The notes beneath the pieces were generated by a model. It was not told where the DNA came from and ran no database searches. It worked only from the letters and a program-made list of their open reading frames with translations. Of a DNA stretch of 64,000 nt, positions 1 to 10,115 are shown one piece after another (the first letter of the stretch is position 1; every line of letters begins with the position of its first letter). Origin of the DNA: Owenia fusiformis (lineage: Eukaryota > Annelida > Polychaeta > Sabellida > Oweniidae); NCBI GenBank assembly GCA_903813345.2, contig CAIIXF020000012.1, positions 32,804,501-32,868,500 of the forward strand, given 5' to 3'. The translations under genes were made by a program, and so were the position numbers.

Positions 1-1703
1 TAAGATTCCTCTCGTATGGCAATTTCGATGGTCTTGTCCAAAGTGTTACAATATTTGCTATTATTATGAATGGATCGCCTAATCTCATCATCAGGGATAG
101 CCTGTGCAAAACGTTCCCTAGCCAAACGATCTTGAGCAGCCCGAGGTAACTCAGGATATGCTAATGATGTCAGCCGTCTGACATCTTGACCAAGAGTCTG
201 TAGTGTTTCCTTTGGTTTACGTGTTCGGCTCACCCACTCTGCTTGGTACACATCTGCTTTCCCTCCTGGACCAAACCTCTTGTCTAAAGCAGACACCAAT
301 TCATCATATGAATAACCTGGGTCCATCTCATAGATGAGCTGTTGCGCTTGACCCCTAAGGCTAGTAGCAAGAAACTGTTTCTTCTCTTCATCGCTCCAGG
401 AATTTGCACTTACACACATGGCAAAGTAAGCTTTGTAGTCTATCCATGGTGTAGTTCCATTGTATGTGTCGGGCTTGATCTTTGTCTTGCTTTGAGGAGC
501 AGCTCTCCTCCCAGAAGGCTCCTCTAACACCTTCTCTACCAACTTTGTAGTTTGTTCATTCTTTGCCAACATCGTCTCCGTAAGCTTCACAACCATGGAT
601 ATCATGCTCTTGTCTGGTTTTTCTGAATCAGCATTCACAGAATTTTTAGCCTCCATAGGTTGAGCATCCTCCTGTGGTTCTTCATGAATAAATCTGTGTC
701 TATCCTCTGAAGGCTGACGTTGGGTCTGTTGAGGCATAAATACCCTCTCACTAGGTCTTTCCAAAAACGCTGCCTCTCCAGTTCTGTTATCATCTTCTGG
801 AGCCCGAGACGTAAATCTTCTTTTTGTCGGAGGACTCTGATATGTATGTCTCTTGGACTGTCCTGGAAAATCTTCTTCTGAAGTAATTCTTTCCTGACGC
901 CTGAGTGGCCACTTTGGGGGTGTTACCTCTCTATCTCGTTTCACAGGCAATTCTTTATTAGCCGCCATGCGCCCCCCTACCAGTCTCTGCTGTGGGTTAA
1001 ATGTAGAAGCTACTTCTTGAGACTGTAATCTTTGAGGGGTTACACTTGACTGTAACTCTGTCCTAATCCCTGGATTCAATCCTAATGTAACTACAGGACT
1101 TGAAGGTCGGACATTACTCTGTAATACTGGCTCAGAGCGAGAAGTTGAACTTTGTAATGCCATCTGTAATGTCTGGCATAAGTTGTTCACCTGGTCTTTC
1201 ATCTGTGTTACATCTCCTCCAAGGTTAGACATATGTCCTTCCATATTAGCCACCTTAGTTATCATTGTTGAGGTGCGAGGCATATATCTATCTCCTCTGG
1301 GTCTGGCTCCCCATGTTTGACTCTGTGGACTATAAACACCATCATGTACTGCGCCTGACCAATAGCCAGTAGTCTGTCCGCTCCAGGCTTTCTTAAACTC
1401 GGTTTCTATCCCAGTCTTATCACTAGGGTAGATTGCTTCTGCACCCCCAACTGTAGGGTGTATCTCATCTGGATCTGCCTCACTTGGCAACCTCCATTTC
1501 TCCATCGCTGGGAGTTCTGTAGCCATGTGTTCCGTAGCCTTTCTTTCTGTATATTGAAGAGTGTCATCCTTGGCTATGGGATTATCTATCTCACCGCCTG
1601 TAGTTAACTTTAAAAAGACAGTCTTCTCTACATCTTTAGACTTGTCTGTATTTGTATCAGAGAGATCACCACTCTCTATCGACTTTGGATCCTCTGTATC
1701 CAT
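1..1703 (-). CDS. Gag-like ORF of an LTR retrotransposon (partial, runs off left edge)
   Basis: Reading the minus strand from the ATG at 1703 gives 567 codons without a stop, up to the window edge. The N-terminal two thirds is hydrophilic and Gln/Ser/Pro-rich. The last ~170 residues look like a retrotransposon capsid: a W-I-D-Y-K-A-Y-F block, then KKQFLATSLRGQAQ, a YDELVSALDKRFG block and an LGQDVRRLTSLAYPEL block, as in metazoan Ty3/gypsy Gag. The protein would package element RNA in cytoplasmic particles. A primer binding site lies 49 bp upstream, which supports the start and the strand. Protease, reverse transcriptase and integrase would lie to the left, outside the window. The open frame suggests a young insertion. 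Assignment to Ty3/gypsy rather than another LTR group is inference. Confidence 0.82.
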   Translation of the reverse strand, partial: MDTEDPKSIESGDLSDTNTDKSKDVEKTVFLKLTTGGEIDNPIAKDDTLQYTERKATEHMATELPAMEKWRLPSEADPDEIHPTVGGAEAIYPSDKTGIETEFKKAWSGQTTGYWSGAVHDGVYSPQSQTWGARPRGDRYMPRTSTMITKVANMEGHMSNLGGDVTQMKDQVNNLCQTLQMALQSSTSRSEPVLQSNVRPSSPVVTLGLNPGIRTELQSSVTPQRLQSQEVASTFNPQQRLVGGRMAANKELPVKRDREVTPPKWPLRRQERITSEEDFPGQSKRHTYQSPPTKRRFTSRAPEDDNRTGEAAFLERPSERVFMPQQTQRQPSEDRHRFIHEEPQEDAQPMEAKNSVNADSEKPDKSMISMVVKLTETMLAKNEQTTKLVEKVLEEPSGRRAAPQSKTKIKPDTYNGTTPWIDYKAYFAMCVSANSWSDEEKKQFLATSLRGQAQQLIYEMDPGYSYDELVSALDKRFGPGGKADVYQAEWVSRTRKPKETLQTLGQDVRRLTSLAYPELPRAAQDRLARERFAQAIPDDEIRRSIHNNSKYCNTLDKTIEIAIREES

Positions 1704-1751
1704 CTTTAAAGTGCTATAATGTGCCTCTGGTTCAAATCTTCAGACACAATC

Positions 1752-1770
1752 AATCCCACCGCTGCCACCA
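1752..1770 (-). other. Primer binding site, tRNA-Leu type
   Basis: The plus strand here reads AATCCCACCGCTGCCACCA, which is the 3' end of animal tRNA-Leu(AAG) including CCA as I remember it. On the minus strand it starts TGGTGGCAGCGG, the expected form of a retroelement minus-strand primer site. It sits one base from the LTR terminus at 1772 and just upstream of gag. Confidence 0.85.
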
Positions 1771-2199
1771 ATGTAACAGTTTGGCCTATTTTTGTGGATA
1801 TACGTGGTAGCGTGGCTAATAATAGGCCCACTGTTTAGTAAACGGTGTTTACTTGGTGAGTTACACGGCACACGTTAAATGTGCGATTGTCCCTAAAGAA
1901 TTAAACAGACATACAATTAAATATAAAATATAAAACAGTATATTGTGGCGTTTATAAGCCCAAATAAAGATCTACATTAAATTTCAAGTCTAACTATAAG
2001 AGTGTTACGATTATAATATCTCTCTCAAAACTCACAACTCAAAAGTCCATATAAGCTAATATTTATCACTAATAAAACAATATCCAGAGTCCATATAAAC
2101 TAAAGTTGATGATCACTATGTACCACTGTTGTATCTCCAATATTAAAAGTTCATATATGTTGTAATACTTGTACGTCTTGTATTGTACTTGTAACTTGA

Positions 2200-3570
2200 A
2201 CCTGAAATAGTAATCTCCTGGATCCTCTTCTATGTAGTGTAGTATGATTCCAGTTTGATGATGTGAAATCATCTAAGTCAACTATCAGCTCGGTAAATGG
2301 CTATCTCCTGGATCCTCTTCTCTGGATTATAGTGTAATTCAACTTTGAGGATGTAAAATCATCTAAGTCAAACTATTGCTCCGTAAACGTAAATCTCCTG
2401 GATCCTCTTCACTGTATTGTAGTATAATTCAGCTTTGATAATGTAAAATCATCAAGTCAACTATCGGCTCGGTAAATGGCTATCTCCTGGATCCTCCTCA
2501 ATGTGTTGTAGTATAATTCAACTTTGATTATGTAAAATAATCTAAGTCAAACTATCAAGTCTGGAAACGACTATCTCCTGGATCCTCCTCTCTGTGTTGT
2601 AGTATAATTCAACTTTGATTATGTGAAATAATCTAAGTCAAACTATTTCTCTGTAAACGGCTATCTCCTAGATCCTCCTCTCTGTGTTGTAGTATAATTC
2701 AACTTTGATTATGTGAAATAATCTAAGTCAAACTATTTCTCTGTAAACGGATATCTCCTGGATCCTCCTCTCTGTGTTGTAGTATAATTCAACTTTGATT
2801 ATGTGAAATAATCTAAGCAAACTATCAGGTCTGTAATCGACTATCTCCTGGATCCTTCTCAATGTGTTGTAGTATAATTTCTATCAGTCGAGTAACCAGC
2901 AATCTACTGGATCCTCTTGTGCTGTAGTATAATTCAACTTTGATTATGTGAAATAATCTAAGTCAAACTATCAGGTCTGTAATCGACTATCTCCTGGATC
3001 CTTCTCTCTGTGTTGTAGTATAATTCAACTTTGATTATGTGAAATAATCTAAGTCAAACTATCAGCTCTGTGAACAGCTATCACCTGGATCCTCCTCAAT
3101 GTAGATGTATATTCTAACTTCAATGACACAAGATCATCAAAGTCAAAATATCTCGCTGGATAATCTGCTAAGTCCTATAACGTCTTTCTCTATAGATGTA
3201 TCTTCCTAACTTTAATGATGCGAAATCACCAAAGTCAAAATATCTCGCTTGATAATCTGCTAAGTCCTGGAACGTCCTCTCTGTAGATGTATATTCTAAC
3301 TTCAATGACCAAAAATCATCAAAGTCAAAATATCTCGTTGAATAAACTGCCAAGTCCTGGAACGTCCTCTCTGTAGATGTATATTCTAACTTCAATGACC
3401 AAAAATCATCAAAGTCAAAATATCTCGTTGAATAAACTGCTAAGTCCTGGAACCTCTTCTCTGTAGATGTATATTCTAACTTCAATGACCCAAAATCATC
3501 AAAGTCAAAATATCTCGTTGAATAAACTGCTAAGTCCCAGAACCTCTTCTCTGTAGATGTATAAGTCAAA
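2200..3570. repeat. Tandem array of about 15 diverged 90-bp units
   Basis: The phrase tatctcctggatcctc recurs every ~90 bp from 2214 to 3076. A diverged form (taagtcctggaacgtcctc) continues at the same spacing to 3569. Each unit also carries a 'caactttgattatg..aatctaagtcaaa' half. Because 90 is divisible by three, the 3168-3569 part is open on the minus strand as a 30-residue repeat; I regard that as a by-product. The array would be transcribed in the leader of the retroelement RNA. Confidence 0.9.
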
Positions 3571-4200
3571 CTATCACAATCTTCAATCTACCAAGTCCAA
3601 GGACGTCTAATACACGGCATCAACTGCTAAGTCCATGTAGCCTGCTTTCTTCACAATTAAATAATAAGGCTACCAAATACTGACTAAGTCCAATAATGTT
3701 GTAAATCGTCTAAGTTCCTTGATGATCAAAATAGCTTGTTTCTCAAACACAAGTTATGTCAGCATTTCCTCTCAGTCTATGAAGGCTGGACAATACGTCT
3801 AATGCTTTGCGCTGGGGATAGCTTCACCCTGTTGAAGTTTTGTCCAGTCTTGTAGATCTCCCTTACTTCCAGTGCGATAAATAAACTAAGTTTCTCTCAC
3901 TTAGCTACATCAAAGTTTTCCCAAAATTCCAATCTCCAAAATAAACTAAGTTTCTCACACTTAGTTTCTTCAATCTGCCCTTGTATACTGCAAACGTATA
4001 GCTTGGCTCATCAGATGTATTCTACTAAGGTACAGCTTCTATCTTCATGTGTATACTGCAAACGTATAGCTTCAACTCCACAAAATCAACTAAGTTCTAT
4101 AAAACTTAGAAGATTTTAGCTGTTTCCCGAAATTCCGCTCTTGAGGTCCTTCCTCGACAACATCTGGCATCGCACTGACGATCCTTCAACAGCGAGATAG

Positions 4201-4222
4201 TTATATAGGCCCGATGACGTCA
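4201..4222 (-). promoter_or_regulatory. Probable LTR core promoter: TATA box plus CRE
   Basis: On the minus strand TGACGTCA (4215-4222) is followed 7 bp downstream by TATATAA (4207-4201). Transcription would start near 4175 and run through the 90-bp array to the primer site and gag. The perfect CREB/ATF-type palindrome beside a TATA box is seen directly; activity is inference. Confidence 0.6.
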
Positions 4223-4257
4223 TTAATTTTCGTACAAGATTTCAACTGTGAATTACA

Positions 4258-5600
4258 GCTTATTTACGCCATATTTCGCTTCAATATTGATCATACAGCA
4301 AGATTATAATATTGACTCAAGAAATATAACAGTAATTAACCACTATCTAGTCTAATTTTCCTTCGATTCAATCGAATCAAGAACAGGAAGTAAAATAATA
4401 AAGTTGTCAGGTAAGACTACCGATCAACTACAAATTAGACTGCCAGATAAGACTGCCTGATCAACATAAACAAAATCGTGATCAAATAAATAAAACATGC
4501 GAACTATTTCACCTCTGTGAGTACAACCTAAGTGCTGCAAATGATACTACATTTGTAAATCTTAATAACCTCAATGGGAAATTACTTTCCAAGTGCAATA
4601 ATTACCTAACGTACAAAAATACAGCACTTTATTAAAAATCAAAAATTTTGCATTTTTAAAATTCCGTTACAGTATATAAGAATAGAGTTGATATGTGTAA
4701 AAACCTTAAACTTCCCATTTTATTGGGGATGGAACTTGTGGACCATGTGTATTTCTAACTTCTTCACATGTGCATGGATCCAATATTGTGGCAGCCATCT
4801 TGGATTTGTCATATTATGTGGACATGGTTTTGGTTGTGCTGAATTTGTTTCAAAATAACATTTCTTGTATAACTTCGATAAGTGAGATAAGCATTTGAAA
4901 TTAAATACAGATAGTATACTTGACATTTAATGCAGTAAAAAGTAATACAATTCATTCTTACATAATAAGTGAGTCCAGACAAAAAGTTATTATTGTGCTA
5001 GTTAAACTGGACATAAATTACACTCATTGGCCTTGGTTTTCTTAATTGGCTTGGATCAAATGTTGTTCTGTTTATTCAGAAAAGGAGTATAGTTCAATAT
5101 ACAAGTTCACATTCGTTCCATCCTCTTGTAGAAATGAATCTCATTTTATTTCATCTCAAATATAGAACACAAAAATATATTTCTATTAATTGCAAAAGTT
5201 AGCTTCTATGTCATGACTGAGTTTGTGTTCCGCTTCTAGGGAAAAATATCCATCTGGAAATATCGTATTGACCATTGCTATACACTCCATATTTAATCCT
5301 CCCAGTAAATAACATTGATTTATTCCATAATAACATGTTTTCCCTGGGAAAATAACAGGGAATAAAAGTGTTATTTGAAAAATCCCGTATCAGATCCCGT
5401 ATTGGATCCCGTATCAGCAAAAATCCCGTATCAGATCCCGTATCAGAAATATTCCCGATAATTTCTCTTGAGTTTTACGCTTTTCGTCTAGCACATCTCT
5501 ACAGGAAGTAAAAAAATCGTTTGGAAAATTGAAATTATTGAAATTATTATCATCTAGTTTACGTCTATTACTGTGACAAAGGTCTATTACTGTGACAAAT
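4258..5600. other. Intergenic stretch between retrotransposon and Crypton-domain gene
   Basis: I see no gene here. The ORFs of about 70 codons are not supported by any domain or splice context. The stretch holds one short minisatellite and weakly palindromic AT-rich sequence around 5230-5350. Confidence 0.5.
5381..5447. repeat. Short minisatellite, unit atcccgtatcag
   Basis: About five near-perfect copies of a 12-bp unit, with one unit extended by four A residues. Confidence 0.85.
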
Positions 5601-6032
5601 ATGTCTAGGTATGCAACAGAGGATGTTGATGACTTCATTAAAGGTCAAGAAAATATCAATACTTCGAAGAAAACTAAAAGTGACATAAAAATCCTTGTAG
5701 ATTTTTTACGGAGTGAGAGGAATGAACTCAGACCGATCGAGGAGATAGATCCCCATGATCTTAATGACCACCTCAAACATTTTTTCATTAACATAAGAAA
5801 GGAGGATGGTGAGATATCAAGTGGGAAGCGTTCAGAATCTCCAGAGTCTACAAAGAGGGCATCATCAGCTTGTTCTGGGCCAGCACCCAGCACTTCCTTT
5901 GGAAATGCTAGGGGTGTATTCAATTTTCATTTTGGGTCAGCAAGTGGAGCACATGCAATTGAAGATTCCCCTGTAAAGAGCAGAAAGTACAGGAGAATTA
6001 TATATAGTAGTAGTGACAGTTCTCAAGAGTAA
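5601..6032 (+). CDS. Small protein with Crypton/DUF3504-type N-terminal domain
   Basis: An intronless 143-residue ORF from the ATG at 5601 to TAA. Residues ~4-65 contain DVDDFIKGQENINTSKKTK, then SDIKIL..FL, IEEIDPHDLNDHLKHFF and IRKEDG. This is the helical N-terminal module found before tyrosine-recombinase-like domains in Crypton-derived proteins (QRICH1/ZMYM/KCTD1-like DUF3504 group). No recombinase domain follows. The remainder is a Ser-rich, basic tail ending in an acidic Ser cluster, so this is either a solo-domain gene or a truncated retrocopy. An AATAAA signal follows at 6208. A related fragment with a stop lies at 17770-17862. Family call is from memory of the motif; function unknown. 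Confidence 0.6.
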   Translation: MSRYATEDVDDFIKGQENINTSKKTKSDIKILVDFLRSERNELRPIEEIDPHDLNDHLKHFFINIRKEDGEISSGKRSESPESTKRASSACSGPAPSTSFGNARGVFNFHFGSASGAHAIEDSPVKSRKYRRIIYSSSDSSQE

Positions 6033-6207
6033 TGACTGATATGTACAGTATGGAATAAGATGTAGACATTCTTGAAAAGTACATACATGTAGGCCCATTC
6101 TACATCCACATGTTTCATTAAGACGTTTCGTGATATTGTGTTTATTTTGCCATGTTATGAGCCATTTTATTGTTATAAATTATTTATATTTTTAAGTAAA
6201 ACTTGAT

Positions 6208-6213
6208 AATAAA
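6208..6213 (+). terminator. Polyadenylation signal AATAAA after the Crypton-domain gene
   Basis: AATAAA lies 176 bp after the stop codon in AT-rich sequence, a usual 3' UTR length. Confidence 0.5.
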
Positions 6214-6307
6214 AGTTGAAAATGTTATATGATAAATTGTATAATTTTATGTCACAATCATTGGATGATGACATACAAAAATTGAAAAAAAATATTATGA
6301 AATAAAT

Positions 6308-6487
6308 AGGTTATTGATGGTCGTGATGGAATATGGATTTATTCCTTGAGAAAATATGATATTGACCTCAGAAAATATCATATTGACACTCGGGCTATCG
6401 CCCTCGGTCAATATGATATTTTCCTTGGCCAATATCATATTTTCCCTCGGAATAAAATCCATATTCCATCCCTCCCATTAAATAACC
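6308..6487. repeat. Hairpin element with doubled arms
   Basis: Both outer arms read GATGGAATATGGATT when each is read inward. The AAAATATGATATTG motif is repeated within each arm, so the element can fold at two scales around the loop near 6400. No flanking duplication is clear. The 91-codon ORF across it is a by-product of the palindrome. Confidence 0.75.
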
Positions 6488-6909
6488 TCTATATACAGTA
6501 TACAAGTATATATGACATCGAGGATCTGGGTTATGTGAGACATGAGGCCACTTGTCTTTTTGAATCTCATATTCAATATTATTTCTTTAAACCCTCATAT
6601 TTAATATTTTTGGAGTGGTAATTCAATTATGTACCTATTTTTTATTCTTTATCCCATAGTTGAACTCTATTCCGCTCTGTTAGGTAACATGAAAACATAT
6701 TTATGATATTTTGCAAATGCGTGGAAAAAGTGATATCTGTGGAATACGGAAAATATTTCATAGATATCACCTTTTGGCAGGGATTTGAAAACTACCACCA
6801 ATATGATGTGTTTTGTTACATAGTGATTTCATGACATCACTGGGATGAATGAATGAATGGATGTTGTTTTGATATGCTTTGTTTAATTTTAGAGGTGAAC
6901 TATGGGAAA

Positions 6910-7055
6910 AATAAAACATCCTATGAATTTTCGTGATATTGTGTTAATCTAACTCATTGATATCAATATCTGCGCTAATTCGCTATGCTAACTTGGCAAG
7001 ATATTGATATCAACTCGGAGATAAAGATAAAATCATTTAAAATCATATGATATCC
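6910..7055. repeat. Copy of the 'CTATGATTT / ATATCTGC' hairpin family
   Basis: A diverged palindrome whose arms contain catcctatgaatttt..gatatt and the complementary sequence ending tcatatgatatcc, with the core gatatcaatatctgcgc. The same layout occurs near 16958, 17896, 36552 and 63351. Confidence 0.7.
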
Positions 7056-7857
7056 TATACATATCCTTTACTGTGCCACAACTTTCTCATATGTTATATA
7101 TTTTGGCACAGGCTATCATTTATTTTCCGTGAATTCATGCTTTTGTTCCTCTTTTAGAAATGAGAGGAAATCTTTGATTTTCCTTGTATTTAAGTTGCTT
7201 AAATGTTGCCCTGTGATGTTGATAAAAGTCAATAGTAATCCATTACAGTCACAGTTGAAATGTACCCATTGCTAGCCCAGAACCTACCAAAATAGCATTT
7301 GCATTTTGTCAATATTGCCCGATGTGCTTTTCCATGAAAATAATTTTAATCGTATCTTTTCTTCAGTATTTCATATATTACATTTTAATATATTTGAATT
7401 GGTTGATATTTATGTACTATACTTTGACAACAATAAATAAAGATTTTTTTGTAAAAACACCAAAAATGGTATATGATCCTTAAATGACTGTTGTGTGAAC
7501 ATCAAAGGTCAAAATTTCGCTGAAATTGTATTTTTATAAAGCACAAATGATTTTTCATCAATATGATATGCATTATTATCAGATATCTTTGGGGGCTAAA
7601 AAGGGCCATTAATGACACCCGTCCTTTTACTGTACGATAGACAGATAGAAGATGACCTTAAAAGCAACTTAAATTCAAATGTTTGACACCGAAAAGCATT
7701 TCAGTGTCTCAATTTTAGTTGTACTACTAAATTTTGTTGGGGTTATTTATTTTTGTAAAAAGCACATTGATTGTTCCGTTTAGGCCAAAAATTTCCATTC
7801 TGTATTATTTGCTGCCACTGTAATGTTTAAATCATGCCAATTGTTTTGCTTATTAAG
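7056..7857. other. Gene-free stretch upstream of olfactomedin exons
   Basis: AT-rich sequence, probably intron of the olfactomedin gene. I found no exon or repeat in it. Confidence 0.4.
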
Positions 7858-9081
7858 GTAGTCCTACTGCGCCAGTATCGAGCATTGGTGAGGGAGTCGA
7901 TTTGAAATCTGGACTAGGAACACATGGAACTTGGTTTATCGACCCCATGGATTCAACAGCGTGGGTTATGAGTGGTTACAATAATGTCAAAACCCTTGAG
8001 AGGTACAACAACAAGATGTCACTTTCAGGGAGTCCTGTAGAGACTATAACTCTGGGTATGTATTACTTATTAATAACTTTTACACTGAGATCAATATGAT
8101 TAAGGTGTGTACCTTTGTACTTTTTATACAGTCTTCATTGCAGTCACATGTCATTTTCAAAGTTACATTACTCATTCCATATACGGTCTTTGCATAACGT
8201 GTGCATTAATGTACCAAGGAAAGAGTGAAGAGAATATTTTTATAAAATGTATAACAATGAGAAAATTGAGTGATCTCATTATTTTTCACTTTAAAAGTTG
8301 ATCACTGATCTTTCAGGTACATAAGTGCATTATTTGTGCAAAATTGTAAGCTGTAGACTAATGTACATGAAAAAAATTATGTGTCCCTGAAATTGACACG
8401 TACGTGACTCCATTGCAGATTGCTTAAAATTTTTAACTTACACAGTACATACTAACCTAAAATTAACATATACATATGTGTTACAGTGAATTAATTAAAT
8501 AAAGCCAAGACGGATGTCTCTTAATTTCAGCACAAGGGTGTTCTGGAACTGGACATGTCGTAAACGCAGGCTATCTATATTGCAACTTACATAGATCAAA
8601 TAAAGTGATGAAAGTACAAATTAGTACCAAAGAAAAAGTTGGTGAGGTGATTTTGACAGACGCTGGTTTCAATAATGCGTATCCTTACAAGTGGGGAGGA
8701 TATTCGGACATTGATCTTGCTTTGGATTCTGGAAATCGACTGTATGCCATTTATGGTTCAAAACGAAATAATGGAAATTATGCAATTGCACTTTTGGACA
8801 TCGATACATTGGTCATTGTTGCAACATGGCAGATTGATGTCGAGAAAAGGCAAACTCGAGATTCATTCATGGCAAATGGAATGCTATATATTCTTGACTC
8901 TAATTACCATTTCACCTACCGCTTTGACACGACAACGAATAGCCTTACATCACTGTCATCAAGTGAATTCCAATATGGCTCTAGAAAAGGTTACCTTACA
9001 TCTTTACAATACATACCTGGAAGATGTGAGCTACTTGCTTATGACAAAGGATACCTCCAGACAAGGTCAATTCATTTCTAA
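7858..9081 (+). CDS. Olfactomedin-domain protein, last two exons (partial gene)
   Basis: Two exons, 7858-8055 and 8531-9081, join in phase 1 (donor ctgg|gtatgt, acceptor tttcag|cac) and encode ~249 residues ending in TAA. They cover most of an olfactomedin (OLF) beta-propeller: GTHGTWFIDP and WVMSGYNN near the start, GTGHVV.AGYLYCN at the exon 2 start, then SDIDLALDSGNRLYAIYG, a FMANGMLYIL block and a C-terminal ELLAYDKGYLQ segment. OLF domains bind proteins in the extracellular matrix. The first exon needs one base from an upstream exon that I cannot find here; earlier exons may lie left of the retrotransposon. Fully open, with a polyA signal 64 bp on. Confidence 0.82.
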
Positions 9082-9144
9082 TTCCACTTCTTTTGCTTAT
9101 CATTTGAGGAAAGCTTATTCTCAATATGTTGCTTAAATTAATTC

Positions 9145-9150
9145 AATAAA
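9145..9150 (+). terminator. Polyadenylation signal of the olfactomedin gene
   Basis: AATAAA follows the stop codon by 63 bp. Confidence 0.6.
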
Positions 9151-9280
9151 AAGTGTCATACATATTTCAATTCAATTTACTTCAAGTTTTTAAGAGATTC
9201 CAGAATCGATAATACAAAATTTAAAGCAGATTTCCCCCCTATTTTGCAATTTTAAATGGACATGTCCATTAGTTCGAATT

Positions 9281-9785
9281 AGAAGACTTGAGTAAGTTCC
9301 TATTTGACTGAAAAAGAAATATATATGATAAATATTGGAAATACTACTCATATAAATACTGGCAATATTAGATAGGGATGCTTAAATTAGAAGTCATGAG
9401 TAAGTTGCTATTTGACTTATCTAAACTATGTAATAAAAATAAATATATATGATAAATATTCAAGATACTTCTCATCTTAAAACTGGCAATATTAGATAGA
9501 GATGTTTATAAGTTCAAATTAAAAGTCTTGAGTAAGTTTCTATTTTACTTATTTAAACTATGTAATAAAAAGAAATATATATGATAAATATTCGAGATAC
9601 TACTCATCTTAAAACTGGCAATATTAGATAGAGATGTTTATAAGTTCAAATTAAAAGTCTTGAGTAAGTTTCTATTTTACTTATTTAAACTATGTAATAA
9701 AAATAAATATATATGATATATATTCAAAATACTCCTCATCTAAAAACTGGCAATATTAGATAGAGATGTTTATAAGTTCAAATTA
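9281..9785. repeat. Satellite array, 125-140-bp unit (left part)
   Basis: Four units share 'gagtaagtttctattttac', 'tatgtaataaaa', 'atatatgataaatattc' and 'actggcaatattagatag'. The array stops abruptly at 9785 and resumes at 13402, where a transposon has split it. Confidence 0.92.
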
Positions 9786-10115
9786 CAGGGTTGTCCAAAA
9801 AATGGAACATTTGTTAATTGAACACAAAACCTTTATTTTTCCTCTAAATTGCACCAAAATTTCACTGAAGTTCAGTCACTTATCTCTCTGATATAAAGTT
9901 TATAGGTGCAAACCACAAATTTAATGCATTAAACTTGTCAATGTTTGATACGACCCCCTTTTCTTAAATATACACTTGTCAATTTCGCAGCGAACTACTT
10001 TTTCAAGTATTCTTTATTTCAAAGCTTTAATGAACATGTTGATTGCTATACACATTTTATAAAATCATATTTATTCGACATGAGGTATTAACATCTATGG
10101 TTTACTGGAAAACTA

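Larger units (their letters stand above)
1772..4257 (-). repeat. Candidate 5' LTR of the retrotransposon
   Basis: The segment next to the primer site starts TGTAA at 1772 and a matching TTACA occurs at 4253-4257, giving the inverted TG..CA ends of an LTR. A TATATAA box and a TGACGTCA site lie just inside the far end in the correct orientation. At about 2.5 kb this is long for an LTR, mostly because of an internal 90-bp array. The outer border is inferred: the 3' LTR is outside the window and no target duplication can be tested. A shorter LTR ending nearer 2000 is possible. Confidence 0.55.

Noticed and set aside
3168-3569. 133-codon minus-strand ORF with 30-residue repeats
   Set aside because: It is the 90-bp array read in a frame that happens to stay open; no start context, signal or domain, and neighbouring units are interrupted by stops.
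2200-3570. CRISPR-like regular repeat spacing
   Set aside because: Units are contiguous diverged 90-bp repeats without spacers, in a eukaryotic retroelement.
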